From: Methylophilaceae bacterium
Lineage (GTDB): Bacteria > Pseudomonadota > Gammaproteobacteria > Burkholderiales > Methylophilaceae
Length of the DNA: 6,333 bases
Assembly: GCA_025362115.1 (NCBI GenBank)
Contig: JANYIK010000201.1
Coordinates: 1-6,333, forward strand
Reading direction: 5' to 3'
Shown here: positions 1 to 5,048 of the stretch, piece after piece
Numbering within the stretch: the first letter of the stretch is position 1
How the letters are laid out: each line of letters opens with the position of its first letter
Notes under the pieces: model-generated
The model's input: the letters and a program-made list of their open reading frames with translations, nothing else
Database searches by the model: none
What the model was told of the DNA's origin: nothing
Program-made: the position numbers and the translations under genes

Positions 1-15
1 CAGGTATTTGACTGG

Positions 16-35
16 ATTCCCGCCGTCGCGGGAAT
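16..35. repeat. dRS3-like inverted repeat (ATTCCC-N8-GGGAAT)
   Basis: The element reads ATTCCC, eight bases, then GGGAAT, and the palindrome extends into the middle (CGC/GCG). This is exactly the pattern of the neisserial dRS3 repeat. Closely similar 'GGATTCCCGCC...GCGGGAATGACG' elements are scattered between genes in many betaproteobacteria. In Neisseria such repeats serve as sites of rearrangement and phage integration. Only one copy is visible here, so its repetitive nature is inferred from the known motif. Confidence 0.7.
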
Positions 36-50
36 GACGTGATTTTTAGC

Positions 51-80
51 TTGCCTAGCCGTATCTAAAACCTGTATCAT
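51..80 (+). promoter_or_regulatory. putative sigma70 promoter of yefM-yoeB
   Basis: TTGCCT at 51-56 (candidate -35) is followed after 18 bases by TATCAT at 75-80 (candidate -10), placing transcription start near 87, about 38 bases before the yefM ATG. The -10 abuts the putative YefM operator, as expected for an autorepressed toxin-antitoxin promoter. It is a motif-level assignment only. Confidence 0.45.
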
Positions 81-103
81 ATGTGCAGAAATAAGTACAT
101 ATG
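78..103. promoter_or_regulatory. putative YefM/YefM-YoeB operator
   Basis: An inverted repeat with arms CATATGT (78-84) and ACATATG (97-103) lies between the candidate -10 and the yefM start. Inside it are two cores, TGTGCA (82-87) and AGTACA (94-99), whose centres are 12 bp apart. The E. coli yefM operator is known to consist of two palindromes with TGTACA cores separated by 12 bp centre to centre, so both core sequence (each one base off) and geometry fit. The likely role is autorepression by YefM, strengthened by YoeB as co-repressor. Confidence 0.6.
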
Positions 104-124
104 TAATGCCATCATGGAGGTCTT

Positions 125-382
125 ATGGAAGCTATTACTTACACCGAGGCACGCAATAATCTGGCAAAAACCTTAGACAAGGTTAATGCTGACCACGTGC
201 CAGTACTGATTACTCGCCAAAATGGAACACCTGCGGTGTTGATGTCGCTGGAAGACTTTAGCGCGTGGGAAGAAACGGTTTACCTGATGCGTAGCCCGCG
301 CAATGCGGAGCGGTTGAGCCAGGCGATTGCCGATGTGGAGGCCAAGCGCAACCTGAGCAAGCGTGATCTGGCCGAGGCGTGA
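125..382 (+). CDS. yefM: YefM antitoxin (Phd/YefM family)
   Basis: This 85-residue protein is the antitoxin and transcriptional repressor of a YefM-YoeB type II toxin-antitoxin module. It binds and masks the YoeB ribonuclease and represses its own operon. The N-terminal DNA-binding/dimerisation half contains the family signature: YTEARNNL at 6-13, PVLITRQNG at 26-34, and AVLMSLEDF just after. Arg10 and Arg31, the operator-contacting arginines of E. coli YefM, are both present. The motif EETVYLMRSPRNAERL (about 49-64) begins the toxin-wrapping C-terminal tail. Length is typical (E. coli about 83). The ATG at 125 follows a good Shine-Dalgarno GGAGG at 116-120. The stop overlaps the yoeB start by four bases, implying translational coupling. 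Confidence 0.95.
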   Translation: MEAITYTEARNNLAKTLDKVNADHVPVLITRQNGTPAVLMSLEDFSAWEETVYLMRSPRNAERLSQAIADVEAKRNLSKRDLAEA

Positions 383-630
383 TCACGTTCCACCAGCATG
401 CCTGGGAAGATTATCTCTACTGGCAGTCACAGGACAAGAAAACCCTCAAGCGCATCCACCAACTGATACAGGAAGCCCAGCGCGAACCGTTCACCGGGCT
501 AGGCAAGCCGGAACCGCTCAAATACGAATGGACGGGCTACTGGTCACGCCGAATAGATGACACCCACCGCATGGTGTACAAAGTGGAAGATGGCGGGTTG
601 ATTATTGTGCAGTTGCGTTATCACTACTAG
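379..630 (+). CDS. yoeB: YoeB mRNA interferase toxin (RelE superfamily)
   Basis: This 83-residue toxin is a ribosome-dependent mRNA endonuclease that cleaves in the A site near start codons when free of YefM. Family hallmarks are HAWEDYLYWQ (7-16), KPEPLK (43-48), YWSRRI (54-59), HRMVY (63-67) and the C-terminal RYHY. The catalytic set corresponding to E. coli Glu46, Arg65, His83 and Tyr84 is intact as Glu45, Arg64, His82 and Tyr83, so the toxin should be active. The start is GTG at 379, overlapping the yefM TGA as GTGA. No well-placed Shine-Dalgarno is seen, so coupled re-initiation is likely and keeps toxin output below antitoxin. No terminator is visible after it, and its stop overlaps the stop of a gene remnant on the opposite strand. 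Confidence 0.95.
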   Translation: MITFHQHAWEDYLYWQSQDKKTLKRIHQLIQEAQREPFTGLGKPEPLKYEWTGYWSRRIDDTHRMVYKVEDGGLIIVQLRYHY

Positions 631-704
631 CGGGTGATACCGGCGCTGACGAGCATTTCCTGTGATTTTGGTCCTAGGTCCGGCAGGTCGGCGATTACCG
701 CCAT
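627..704 (-). pseudogene. truncated TfoX C-terminal-domain (HhH-like) gene, N-terminal fragment
   Basis: Reading the minus strand from an ATG at 704-702 gives 25 codons to a TAG at 629-627. The peptide contains IADLPDLGPKSQEML followed by SAGIT. This matches the opening of the TfoX/Sxy C-terminal domain (typically LPNLGPKS..ML..AGI..VEELR..LG), a helix-hairpin-helix-like module usually 80-90 residues long when it stands alone. Here it stops right after the AGIT motif, exactly where the yoeB coding end begins, so only about a quarter remains. The ATG directly follows the ygfZ TGA (TGAATG), suggesting the intact ancestor was coupled to ygfZ. No remainder of the domain is recognisable left of the toxin-antitoxin pair in 1-124, so any insertion was accompanied by loss. 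The match is from memory of the family motif over a short stretch. Confidence 0.6.
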
Positions 705-1733
705 TCAGGGATTTTCCGGTTCGACGAATGGCGTGATCACTAAGATTTGGCCGCTGGACGAACCCAAATGTACCGCTCCAGTTTCTACACTTTCCAGTCG
801 TACCTCGGCCAGCACGTGGAAACCGCCCTGTGGTGCAGGTGCGGCGCGCACGATCTTGCCCACAGCTTCCGGCGCATCGCCGAACAGGTCGTCACCTACT
901 TGCGGCGTAGTTGTTGTGTCAATATGTGCTGGGTAGGTACGCCGCTTAACTTTGCCCAAATAGTGTGTGCGAGCGACGATTTCCTGTCCGGTGTAGCAGC
1001 CTTTTTTGAAGCTGATGCCGCCTAGTAGATCCAGATTCAACATTTGCGGCACGAACTGTTCTTGCGTAGCGGGCGTGATGTCGGGGATGCCGGCTTGAAT
1101 CTCCAACCATTCCCAACATGCATTGCCAACAGGCTTGCAGGTTTTGGCTAACGCTTGCCAGATTTCAGGTGCTTGTTCTGGTGTGCTGAATACTTGGTAG
1201 CGTGGTGTATTGCCGGGCAGGCGCAGAATCGCGCCATTATCCAGACTGACCATTTGGTGAGGAGTTTCAGGAATCGTGCTGAAAATCTCGGCCAATGCGG
1301 CAGGTGTGTCAGCACCAGCCACGGCCATGCGGATGATGCTGTCGGAGACATCAGTAATCGTTACTTTAGAGCGCAGAACATACATCTTGAGGCGTTTCAT
1401 AATGGCCTCCGTGAGTGCGCCGTTGAGTTGCAGATGGATATGGTCGTAATGGGCGAAAGCCAGGAAGATCGCCAGCAATCTACCTTTTGGAGTGCAGTAT
1501 CCGGCGTATTGGCTGGAGTTGTTGAGCGCTTTGATGTCGCTGGTGACTTGGCCTTGCAGGAAGGTTGCCGCATCCTCGCCGCCTACTTCCAACAAGCCTA
1601 AGTGCGACAAGTCGGTGATGATGTTGCCGCTGACGGTGACTTGTAGTTCCATCTGCGCGTCGCCAAAATGCAGTACGCGGGTATCATCTAGACCAGCGCC
1701 CTGTTGGGCGAGAAATTCATTCCAATTATTCAT
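705..1733 (-). CDS. ygfZ: YgfZ, folate-dependent Fe-S cluster/tRNA-modification protein (GcvT-like)
   Basis: This 342-residue cytoplasmic protein belongs to the YgfZ/COG0354 family, paralogous to the glycine cleavage T-protein. The family binds tetrahydrofolate and maintains certain Fe-S enzymes such as the tRNA methylthiolase MiaB. The diagnostic motif is KGCYTGQE at 244-251 with the conserved Cys246; other family stretches are FLQGQVTSDI (58-67), followed by YCTPKGR (79-85), and EWLEIQAGIPDI (208-219). The start chosen is ATG at 1733 (MNNWNEFLAQ), which fits the family N-terminus; a longer frame to 1814 would add 27 unrelated residues reaching into the divergent gene. A perfect TATAAT lies seven bases upstream and no Shine-Dalgarno is visible. 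Downstream, a TfoX_C fragment starts immediately after its stop. Length is usual for betaproteobacterial members. Confidence 0.92.
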   Translation of the reverse strand: MNNWNEFLAQQGAGLDDTRVLHFGDAQMELQVTVSGNIITDLSHLGLLEVGGEDAATFLQGQVTSDIKALNNSSQYAGYCTPKGRLLAIFLAFAHYDHIHLQLNGALTEAIMKRLKMYVLRSKVTITDVSDSIIRMAVAGADTPAALAEIFSTIPETPHQMVSLDNGAILRLPGNTPRYQVFSTPEQAPEIWQALAKTCKPVGNACWEWLEIQAGIPDITPATQEQFVPQMLNLDLLGGISFKKGCYTGQEIVARTHYLGKVKRRTYPAHIDTTTTPQVGDDLFGDAPEAVGKIVRAAPAPQGGFHVLAEVRLESVETGAVHLGSSSGQILVITPFVEPENP

Positions 1734-1769
1734 ACGTTTGATTATAACTTGAAGCCTATCGAAATAAAT
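1734..1769 (-). promoter_or_regulatory. putative ygfZ promoter with near-leaderless start
   Basis: On the minus strand a consensus TATAAT (1746-1741) sits seven bases before the ygfZ ATG (1733), so transcription from it would begin at or within a base or two of the start codon. The best -35 candidates around 1764-1769 (for example ATTTAT) are poor. There is no Shine-Dalgarno upstream of the ATG, consistent with a leaderless message, although chance cannot be excluded. Confidence 0.4.
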
Positions 1770-2144
1770 GTACAGCCTTCGCCTATGCTGCTGGTGGTGC
1801 TGAGCATTATGCACTTACTGGCTGTGGCATCAGTATGGGTGCTACCGTGGCCTATGGCGTTGAGTTTAACCGTGTTGACGGCGTTTAGTTTCGTTTGGTG
1901 CTGGCGGCGTAAGCGGCTGGTAGTGCTGAAAATGAACGTGAAAGGCGAGTTATTTGTGCAGCAACAAGAAGAATGGCTAGAGACCAAGGTGTTGAGTAGC
2001 AGCTTGGTGTTGCCTTATTTAACTGTACTAAACCTGAAGGTGCCTAACAGGCGCTGGTCATTCAATGTGCTGGTGTTGCCGGATAGTGTCGATGCCGAGA
2101 GTTTCAGGCGTTTACGGGTGTGGCTGAAATGGGGGCAGGACTAG
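1749..2144 (+). CDS. ygfX: YgfX/CptA-family small inner-membrane protein
   Basis: As called, this protein has 131 residues. Two hydrophobic helices, about 13-31 and 36-52, are followed by Arg-Arg-Lys-Arg and a soluble C-terminal half. It ends in LVLPDSVDAESFRRLRVWLK, the characteristic tail of the YgfX (Cpta_toxin) family. E. coli YgfX/CptA is an inner-membrane protein proposed to act on MreB/FtsZ and is encoded with SdhE (YgfY), divergently from ygfZ. The ygfZ neighbourhood is kept here, but no sdhE is present in the window. The start is uncertain: TTG at 1749 (MKPIEINVQPS) gives family-like length; TTG at 1704 would overlap ygfZ; ATG at 1785 would start at the first helix. None has a clear Shine-Dalgarno. 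It converges on the EF-hand gene with six bases between the stops. The toxin label is historical; function here is unproven. Confidence 0.75.
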   Translation: MKPIEINVQPSPMLLVVLSIMHLLAVASVWVLPWPMALSLTVLTAFSFVWCWRRKRLVVLKMNVKGELFVQQQEEWLETKVLSSSLVLPYLTVLNLKVPNRRWSFNVLVLPDSVDAESFRRLRVWLKWGQD

Positions 2145-2154
2145 AGTGCTCTAG
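2141..2154. repeat. short palindrome containing both convergent stop codons
   Basis: CTAGAG, two bases, then CTCTAG forms a 6-bp inverted repeat. The plus-strand TAG of ygfX (2142-2144) and the minus-strand TAG of the EF-hand gene (2153-2151) lie in its two arms. It is too short and lacks a T-tract, so it is not a convincing terminator. Confidence 0.5.
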
Positions 2155-2663
2155 AGCGGTTCGAGAATTTCTGGTTCTACGTCAACCGGCGGCGGCACTT
2201 TCTTGCGTTTGGAGGTTTTTTTCGGCGGCGGGACGACAGCCTCTAGTTCGGCTGCGCGTTTGGCGTATTGGTCGCGCATTTCACGCATTTTTGATTGCGC
2301 CGTTTCGATTTCTTCGTGGCTGAGCGTGCCGTCGTTATCAGTATCTACCTCATCAAAATGCCTAGCCAGCCCTGGCATACGTTGCTCGGCTTCTTCGCGG
2401 GAGATGAGGCCGTCGCCATTTTGGTCTAGCTGTTTCATGTTGCCGCGCATTTTTTGACGGCGCTCTTCTACGCGCTCGCGGTCGGGATAGGCCTTGTTGG
2501 AATAGCCATCTAATTCACGGTGCATACGCTCGCGTTCATCTGAGCCTATGCTTTCCTCTAGCCCCGGCGGAGGCACAGAGCCACCAGCGAATGCTGGCGC
2601 TGAGAGCGTTAGTAAAACGCCTAGCAAAACGTTCATCACAGTGAAAAAGAGTTTGAGTCTCAT
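2151..2663 (-). CDS. secreted/periplasmic EF-hand calcium-binding protein
   Basis: This 170-residue protein has a clear Sec signal peptide: MRLK, a hydrophobic core to about residue 21, then APAFA with cleavage expected after Ala26. It carries two canonical 12-residue EF-hand loops, Asp80-Glu91 (DQNGDGLISREE) and Asp107-Glu118 (DTDNDGTLSHEE), each with Asp/Asn ligands at 1, 3 and 5, Gly at 6 and Glu at 12. It should therefore bind calcium in the periplasm. The flanks are highly charged and helical (about 42-78 and 119-142). VPPP occurs three times (30-33, 144-147, 156-159), and the tail between the last two is Lys/Arg-rich before an acidic, proline-rich end. I recognise no specific family beyond EF-hand, and no partner or enzymatic domain is present. 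The ATG at 2663 has no evident Shine-Dalgarno. The upstream region is shared with the divergent ompR gene. Confidence 0.85.
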   Translation of the reverse strand: MRLKLFFTVMNVLLGVLLTLSAPAFAGGSVPPPGLEESIGSDERERMHRELDGYSNKAYPDRERVEERRQKMRGNMKQLDQNGDGLISREEAEQRMPGLARHFDEVDTDNDGTLSHEEIETAQSKMREMRDQYAKRAAELEAVVPPPKKTSKRKKVPPPVDVEPEILEPL

Positions 2664-2736
2664 GTGCTTATATTAAGACGAAAGTCACGGTTGCGAAACT
2701 CCTGTGCTCAAAATAGCGTGTTAGGGAAGGAGAAAC

Positions 2737-2769
2737 GCCGCAAAACACACCCAAACTGTGTTTTGCGGC
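2737..2769. other. perfect 13-bp stem-loop in the EF-hand/ompR intergenic region
   Basis: GCCGCAAAACACA (2737-2749) and TGTGTTTTGCGGC (2757-2769) are perfect reverse complements around the 7-base loop CCCAAAC. No T-tract follows on the plus strand; on the minus strand a pyrimidine-rich run follows (CGTTTCTCC). It lies between two divergent genes, where a terminator is not needed for either. Possible roles are part of a leader RNA, a small RNA terminator, or a dispersed repeat; none can be settled here. It is the main structure in the gene-free interval 2664-2955. Confidence 0.7.
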
Positions 2770-2800
2770 ATCTAGTCTATTACTTTGGAGATTACAACCG

Positions 2801-2833
2801 CCTCTTAAGGAGAGGTTCCTTGTGGAGTCAAGG
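2801..2833. other. two small adjacent stem-loops upstream of ompR
   Basis: CCTCT (2801-2805) can pair with AGAGG (2811-2815), and CCTTG (2818-2822) with CAAGG (2829-2833). An alternative pairing AAGGA/TCCTT (2807-2811 with 2817-2821) would exclude both. Five-base stems are weak and may be chance, but together with the long hairpin 30 bases upstream they make this stretch a candidate structured RNA. Confidence 0.3.
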
Positions 2834-2886
2834 TGAGCGTAGATTAAAGCCACTATGTAAACAAGATATGTCTGTAGCCTACTAAA

Positions 2887-2909
2887 TTGTAAGAATTTGT
2901 AACAATTAC
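2887..2909 (+). promoter_or_regulatory. candidate OmpR-type binding site (tandem TTGTAA decamers)
   Basis: TTGTAA occurs at 2887-2892 and again at 2897-2902, exactly ten bases apart. The second copy extends to TTGTAACA and is followed by an inverted half (GTAA-CAA-TTAC, 2899-2909). OmpR-family regulators bind head-to-tail half-sites spaced about one helical turn, and GTAAC is part of the enterobacterial OmpR recognition pattern. Placed about 55-70 bases before the ompR start, it would fit autoregulation. Confidence 0.45.
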
Positions 2910-2955
2910 GGATGAAGTGCGGAAATAGAGGCGTGAGCAGCGTCATAATGCTCAT

Positions 2956-3669
2956 ATGATCAATAAACGCATATTAGTAGTGGATGACGATGCGCGATTG
3001 CGCGATTTGCTGGTGCGCTATCTCGGCGAGCAAGAATACACGGTGCAGGCAGCGGCGGATGGTGCGGCGATGGATAAGCTGTTGGCGCGTGAGCGCTTTG
3101 ATCTGATAGTGCTGGATTTGATGTTACCTGCTGAGGATGGTTTGGCCATTTGTCGGCGTTTGCGTGCCACCGGTGAAAATATGCCCATCATCATGCTTAC
3201 TGCTAAAGGTGACGAAGTGGACAGAATCGTCGGCTTGGAAATGGGCGCAGATGACTACTTGAGCAAACCATTCAATCCGCGCGAGTTGTTGGCACGCATC
3301 AACGCCGTGCTGCGGCGTCGTGATGTCGTGCCAGCAATAGCAGCCCGTGATGAGGGGGTGATTGTGTTTGGCGAATTCAAGTTTGATGTGGGTCTGCGGC
3401 GACTATCTAAAAATGATGTGCCCATACCTCTGACCAGTGGTGAATTTTCCCTATTGCAAGTGTTGGCACGCAACCCACGTCAACCCTTGTCTCGCGACAA
3501 GTTGATGGAGTTGGCGCGCGGACGTGAACTGGAAGTATATGACCGCAGTATAGACGTGCAGATTTCGCGCTTGCGTAAATTGATAGAAACCGACCCTGCC
3601 GCTCCGCAGCATATTCAAACTGTATGGGGCTTTGGTTACGTATTTATGCCAGATGGAAGTGCCTCATGA
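2956..3669 (+). CDS. ompR: OmpR, osmolarity/envelope response regulator
   Basis: This 237-residue DNA-binding response regulator is the output partner of the EnvZ kinase encoded next to it. The receiver domain (about 4-116) has the acidic pocket Asp10-Asp12, the phospho-acceptor Asp54 (VLDLMLP), the switch residues Thr82 and Tyr101, and Lys104 (KPF). The C-terminal winged helix (about 137-233) carries LTSGEF, PLSRDKLMELARGRE, RSIDVQISRLRKLIE and IQTVWGFGYVFMPDG, nearly the same as E. coli OmpR. This makes OmpR far more likely than another family member. Length equals the family norm (E. coli 239). The ATG at 2956 lacks a Shine-Dalgarno; CATAAT (2944-2949), a near-consensus -10, lies six bases before it. 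The stop overlaps the envZ start by four bases (ATGA). Confidence 0.93.
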   Translation: MINKRILVVDDDARLRDLLVRYLGEQEYTVQAAADGAAMDKLLARERFDLIVLDLMLPAEDGLAICRRLRATGENMPIIMLTAKGDEVDRIVGLEMGADDYLSKPFNPRELLARINAVLRRRDVVPAIAARDEGVIVFGEFKFDVGLRRLSKNDVPIPLTSGEFSLLQVLARNPRQPLSRDKLMELARGRELEVYDRSIDVQISRLRKLIETDPAAPQHIQTVWGFGYVFMPDGSAS

Positions 3670-4997
3670 AGTTGATTGCGCGTCAACTCACGCCGCGCAC
3701 CCTGCAAGCCCGCATCGTGTTGTTGATTTTGGTGTTACTGGTGGGCGGGCAGTATGCGGCACTGCGCCTGTTTGAGCGATTTGAACTAGAGCAGCGCTCC
3801 AGTGCCGGGGCATTACAGATTGTCAGTACCGTCAAGCTGACCCGTGCCGCGTTGCTTGCTGCGCGTAATGACAGACGCTTGTTGTTGCTGCAAGAGATGA
3901 ATCAGAGCGAGGGCATACGTGTCTATCCCATAGATTTCTTTGAAGAAATTGAACCCTTACCCAATGAACCATTGATTCAGAGTATTGCGGCCAAGGTGCG
4001 GACGCAATTAGGGGTCAATACGGTAATGGCAGTCAATCACCTGGGGCTGAATGGTGTGTGGGTAAGTTTCTCCCTGTTTGGTGACGAGTATTGGGCGGTG
4101 ATTCCCAACGTGCAAACACGGCATTTTATTCCTTGGGAATGGTTGGGTTGGGGCGCATTGGTGATTGCGCTATCTTTATTCGGCGCGTGGTTCATCATGC
4201 TCAGGATCAATCGTCCGCTCAATGTGCTGGCGCAAGCGGCGGACGCGATTGGGCGCGGGCAACTGAGCCAGAATTTGCCAGAGGCGGGAGCCGAAGAATT
4301 CACGCGTGTCATTCATGCCTTTAATGAAATGATGGAGGCGCTGGCGCGTACTGAATCTGATCGTCATTTGTTGTTGGGCGGTGTTTCGCACGATTTGCGC
4401 ACACCGCTGGCACGCTTACGGCTAGCGGTAGAAATGTTGCCGGAAAAAAACACGCTGACTGATTTGAAAGCAGGCATGGTGCAAGACATCAGTGATATGG
4501 ATGCCATCATTGGTCAATTTTTGGATTTTGTGCGTGGCGCGGAAGGCGAGGCGGAAGTTAATGTCAATATCCATGCGCTGCTACGCGACATAGCCAGTCG
4601 TTACGCGCGCCAGGGCAAACGCTTACCTTTGCTATTGGAAAATGTGCCGGACATCAAGCTCAGGCCGCTCGCCATACAGCGCTTGCTCAGCAACCTCATA
4701 GACAACGCTTTTCACTACGCTGGCGGAGAAGTCAAAATCCGTGCGCGACAACGAGAAAACCATCTGGAAATTAGTGTCATTGATCAAGGCCCCGGTATGC
4801 CGCAGGCGGATACTGAACGTTTGCTGCAGCCTTTTGAGCGCTTGGATATTGCTCGCGGCAACCGTGGTGGTGCAGGGCTGGGTTTAGCGATTGCGGCGCG
4901 TGTGGCGCGTTTGCATGGCGGCGAGCTGAAGTTGCAAAACCGGCCTGAGGGCGGCCTTGAAGCCAGGGTGGAAATTCCTATTGCGGCAGCCACTTAA
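3666..4997 (+). CDS. envZ: EnvZ-type sensor histidine kinase
   Basis: This 443-residue inner-membrane kinase/phosphatase is expected to control OmpR phosphorylation. It has a first membrane helix at about 16-36, a periplasmic domain of about 120 residues, a second helix at about 157-179, and a HAMP linker (about 180-232). The dimerisation/phosphotransfer domain has GVSHDLRTPLARLRLAVEM with His242 as phosphorylation site (His243 in E. coli EnvZ) and Thr246 in the phosphatase-linked HDLRT motif. The ATPase domain follows: N-box NLIDNAFHYAG (343-353), G1 DQGPGM (373-378), F-box PFERLD (389-394) and G2 GAGLGLAIA (402-410). Start ATG 3666 overlaps the ompR stop and has GGAAG six bases upstream; a 14-residue longer frame inside ompR is rejected. 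All catalytic residues are intact. The signal sensed by the periplasmic domain is unknown. Confidence 0.9.
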   Translation: MKLIARQLTPRTLQARIVLLILVLLVGGQYAALRLFERFELEQRSSAGALQIVSTVKLTRAALLAARNDRRLLLLQEMNQSEGIRVYPIDFFEEIEPLPNEPLIQSIAAKVRTQLGVNTVMAVNHLGLNGVWVSFSLFGDEYWAVIPNVQTRHFIPWEWLGWGALVIALSLFGAWFIMLRINRPLNVLAQAADAIGRGQLSQNLPEAGAEEFTRVIHAFNEMMEALARTESDRHLLLGGVSHDLRTPLARLRLAVEMLPEKNTLTDLKAGMVQDISDMDAIIGQFLDFVRGAEGEAEVNVNIHALLRDIASRYARQGKRLPLLLENVPDIKLRPLAIQRLLSNLIDNAFHYAGGEVKIRARQRENHLEISVIDQGPGMPQADTERLLQPFERLDIARGNRGGAGLGLAIAARVARLHGGELKLQNRPEGGLEARVEIPIAAAT

Positions 4998-5048
4998 GTC
5001 TGGTTCAATGTACTCTTAAATGATCTGTAGCTTACTTCTTGTAGCCCT

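Noticed and set aside
1..124. Search for the missing remainder of the TfoX_C gene left of the toxin-antitoxin pair
   Set aside because: None of the frames on either strand in 1-124 shows the expected LR..LG..AY continuation, so a clean insertion with both halves retained is not supported within the window.
634..1025. Plus-strand open frames opposite the 3' half of ygfZ
   Set aside because: They are shadows of ygfZ with low-complexity Ser/Thr/Arg/Cys content and no family similarity.
1704..1748. Longer ygfX start (TTG 1704) overlapping the ygfZ 5' end
   Set aside because: The added residues (GEKFIPIIHTF) do not look like the family N-terminus and are antisense to the well-supported ygfZ start; TTG 1749 gives a family-like MKPIEINV start.
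2737..2769. The 13-bp hairpin as a standard intrinsic terminator
   Set aside because: No T-tract follows on the plus strand, and it lies between divergent genes where neither transcript ends.
2664..2885. 73-codon plus-strand open frame (GTG start) in the EF-hand/ompR intergenic region
   Set aside because: It has no Shine-Dalgarno, runs through the 13-bp hairpin, has a basic composition without recognisable domains, and begins at the edge of the EF-hand start codon.
2668..2955. 95-codon minus-strand open frame covering the same intergenic region
   Set aside because: It resembles no known family, spans the hairpin and the putative OmpR site, and is better explained as an AT-rich gap without stops.
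2948..2959. Three-codon ORF (ATG CTC ATA TGA) overlapping the ompR start, as a possible coupling mini-ORF
   Set aside because: It has no Shine-Dalgarno and such a short ORF is expected by chance; the ATG at 2956 alone explains ompR.
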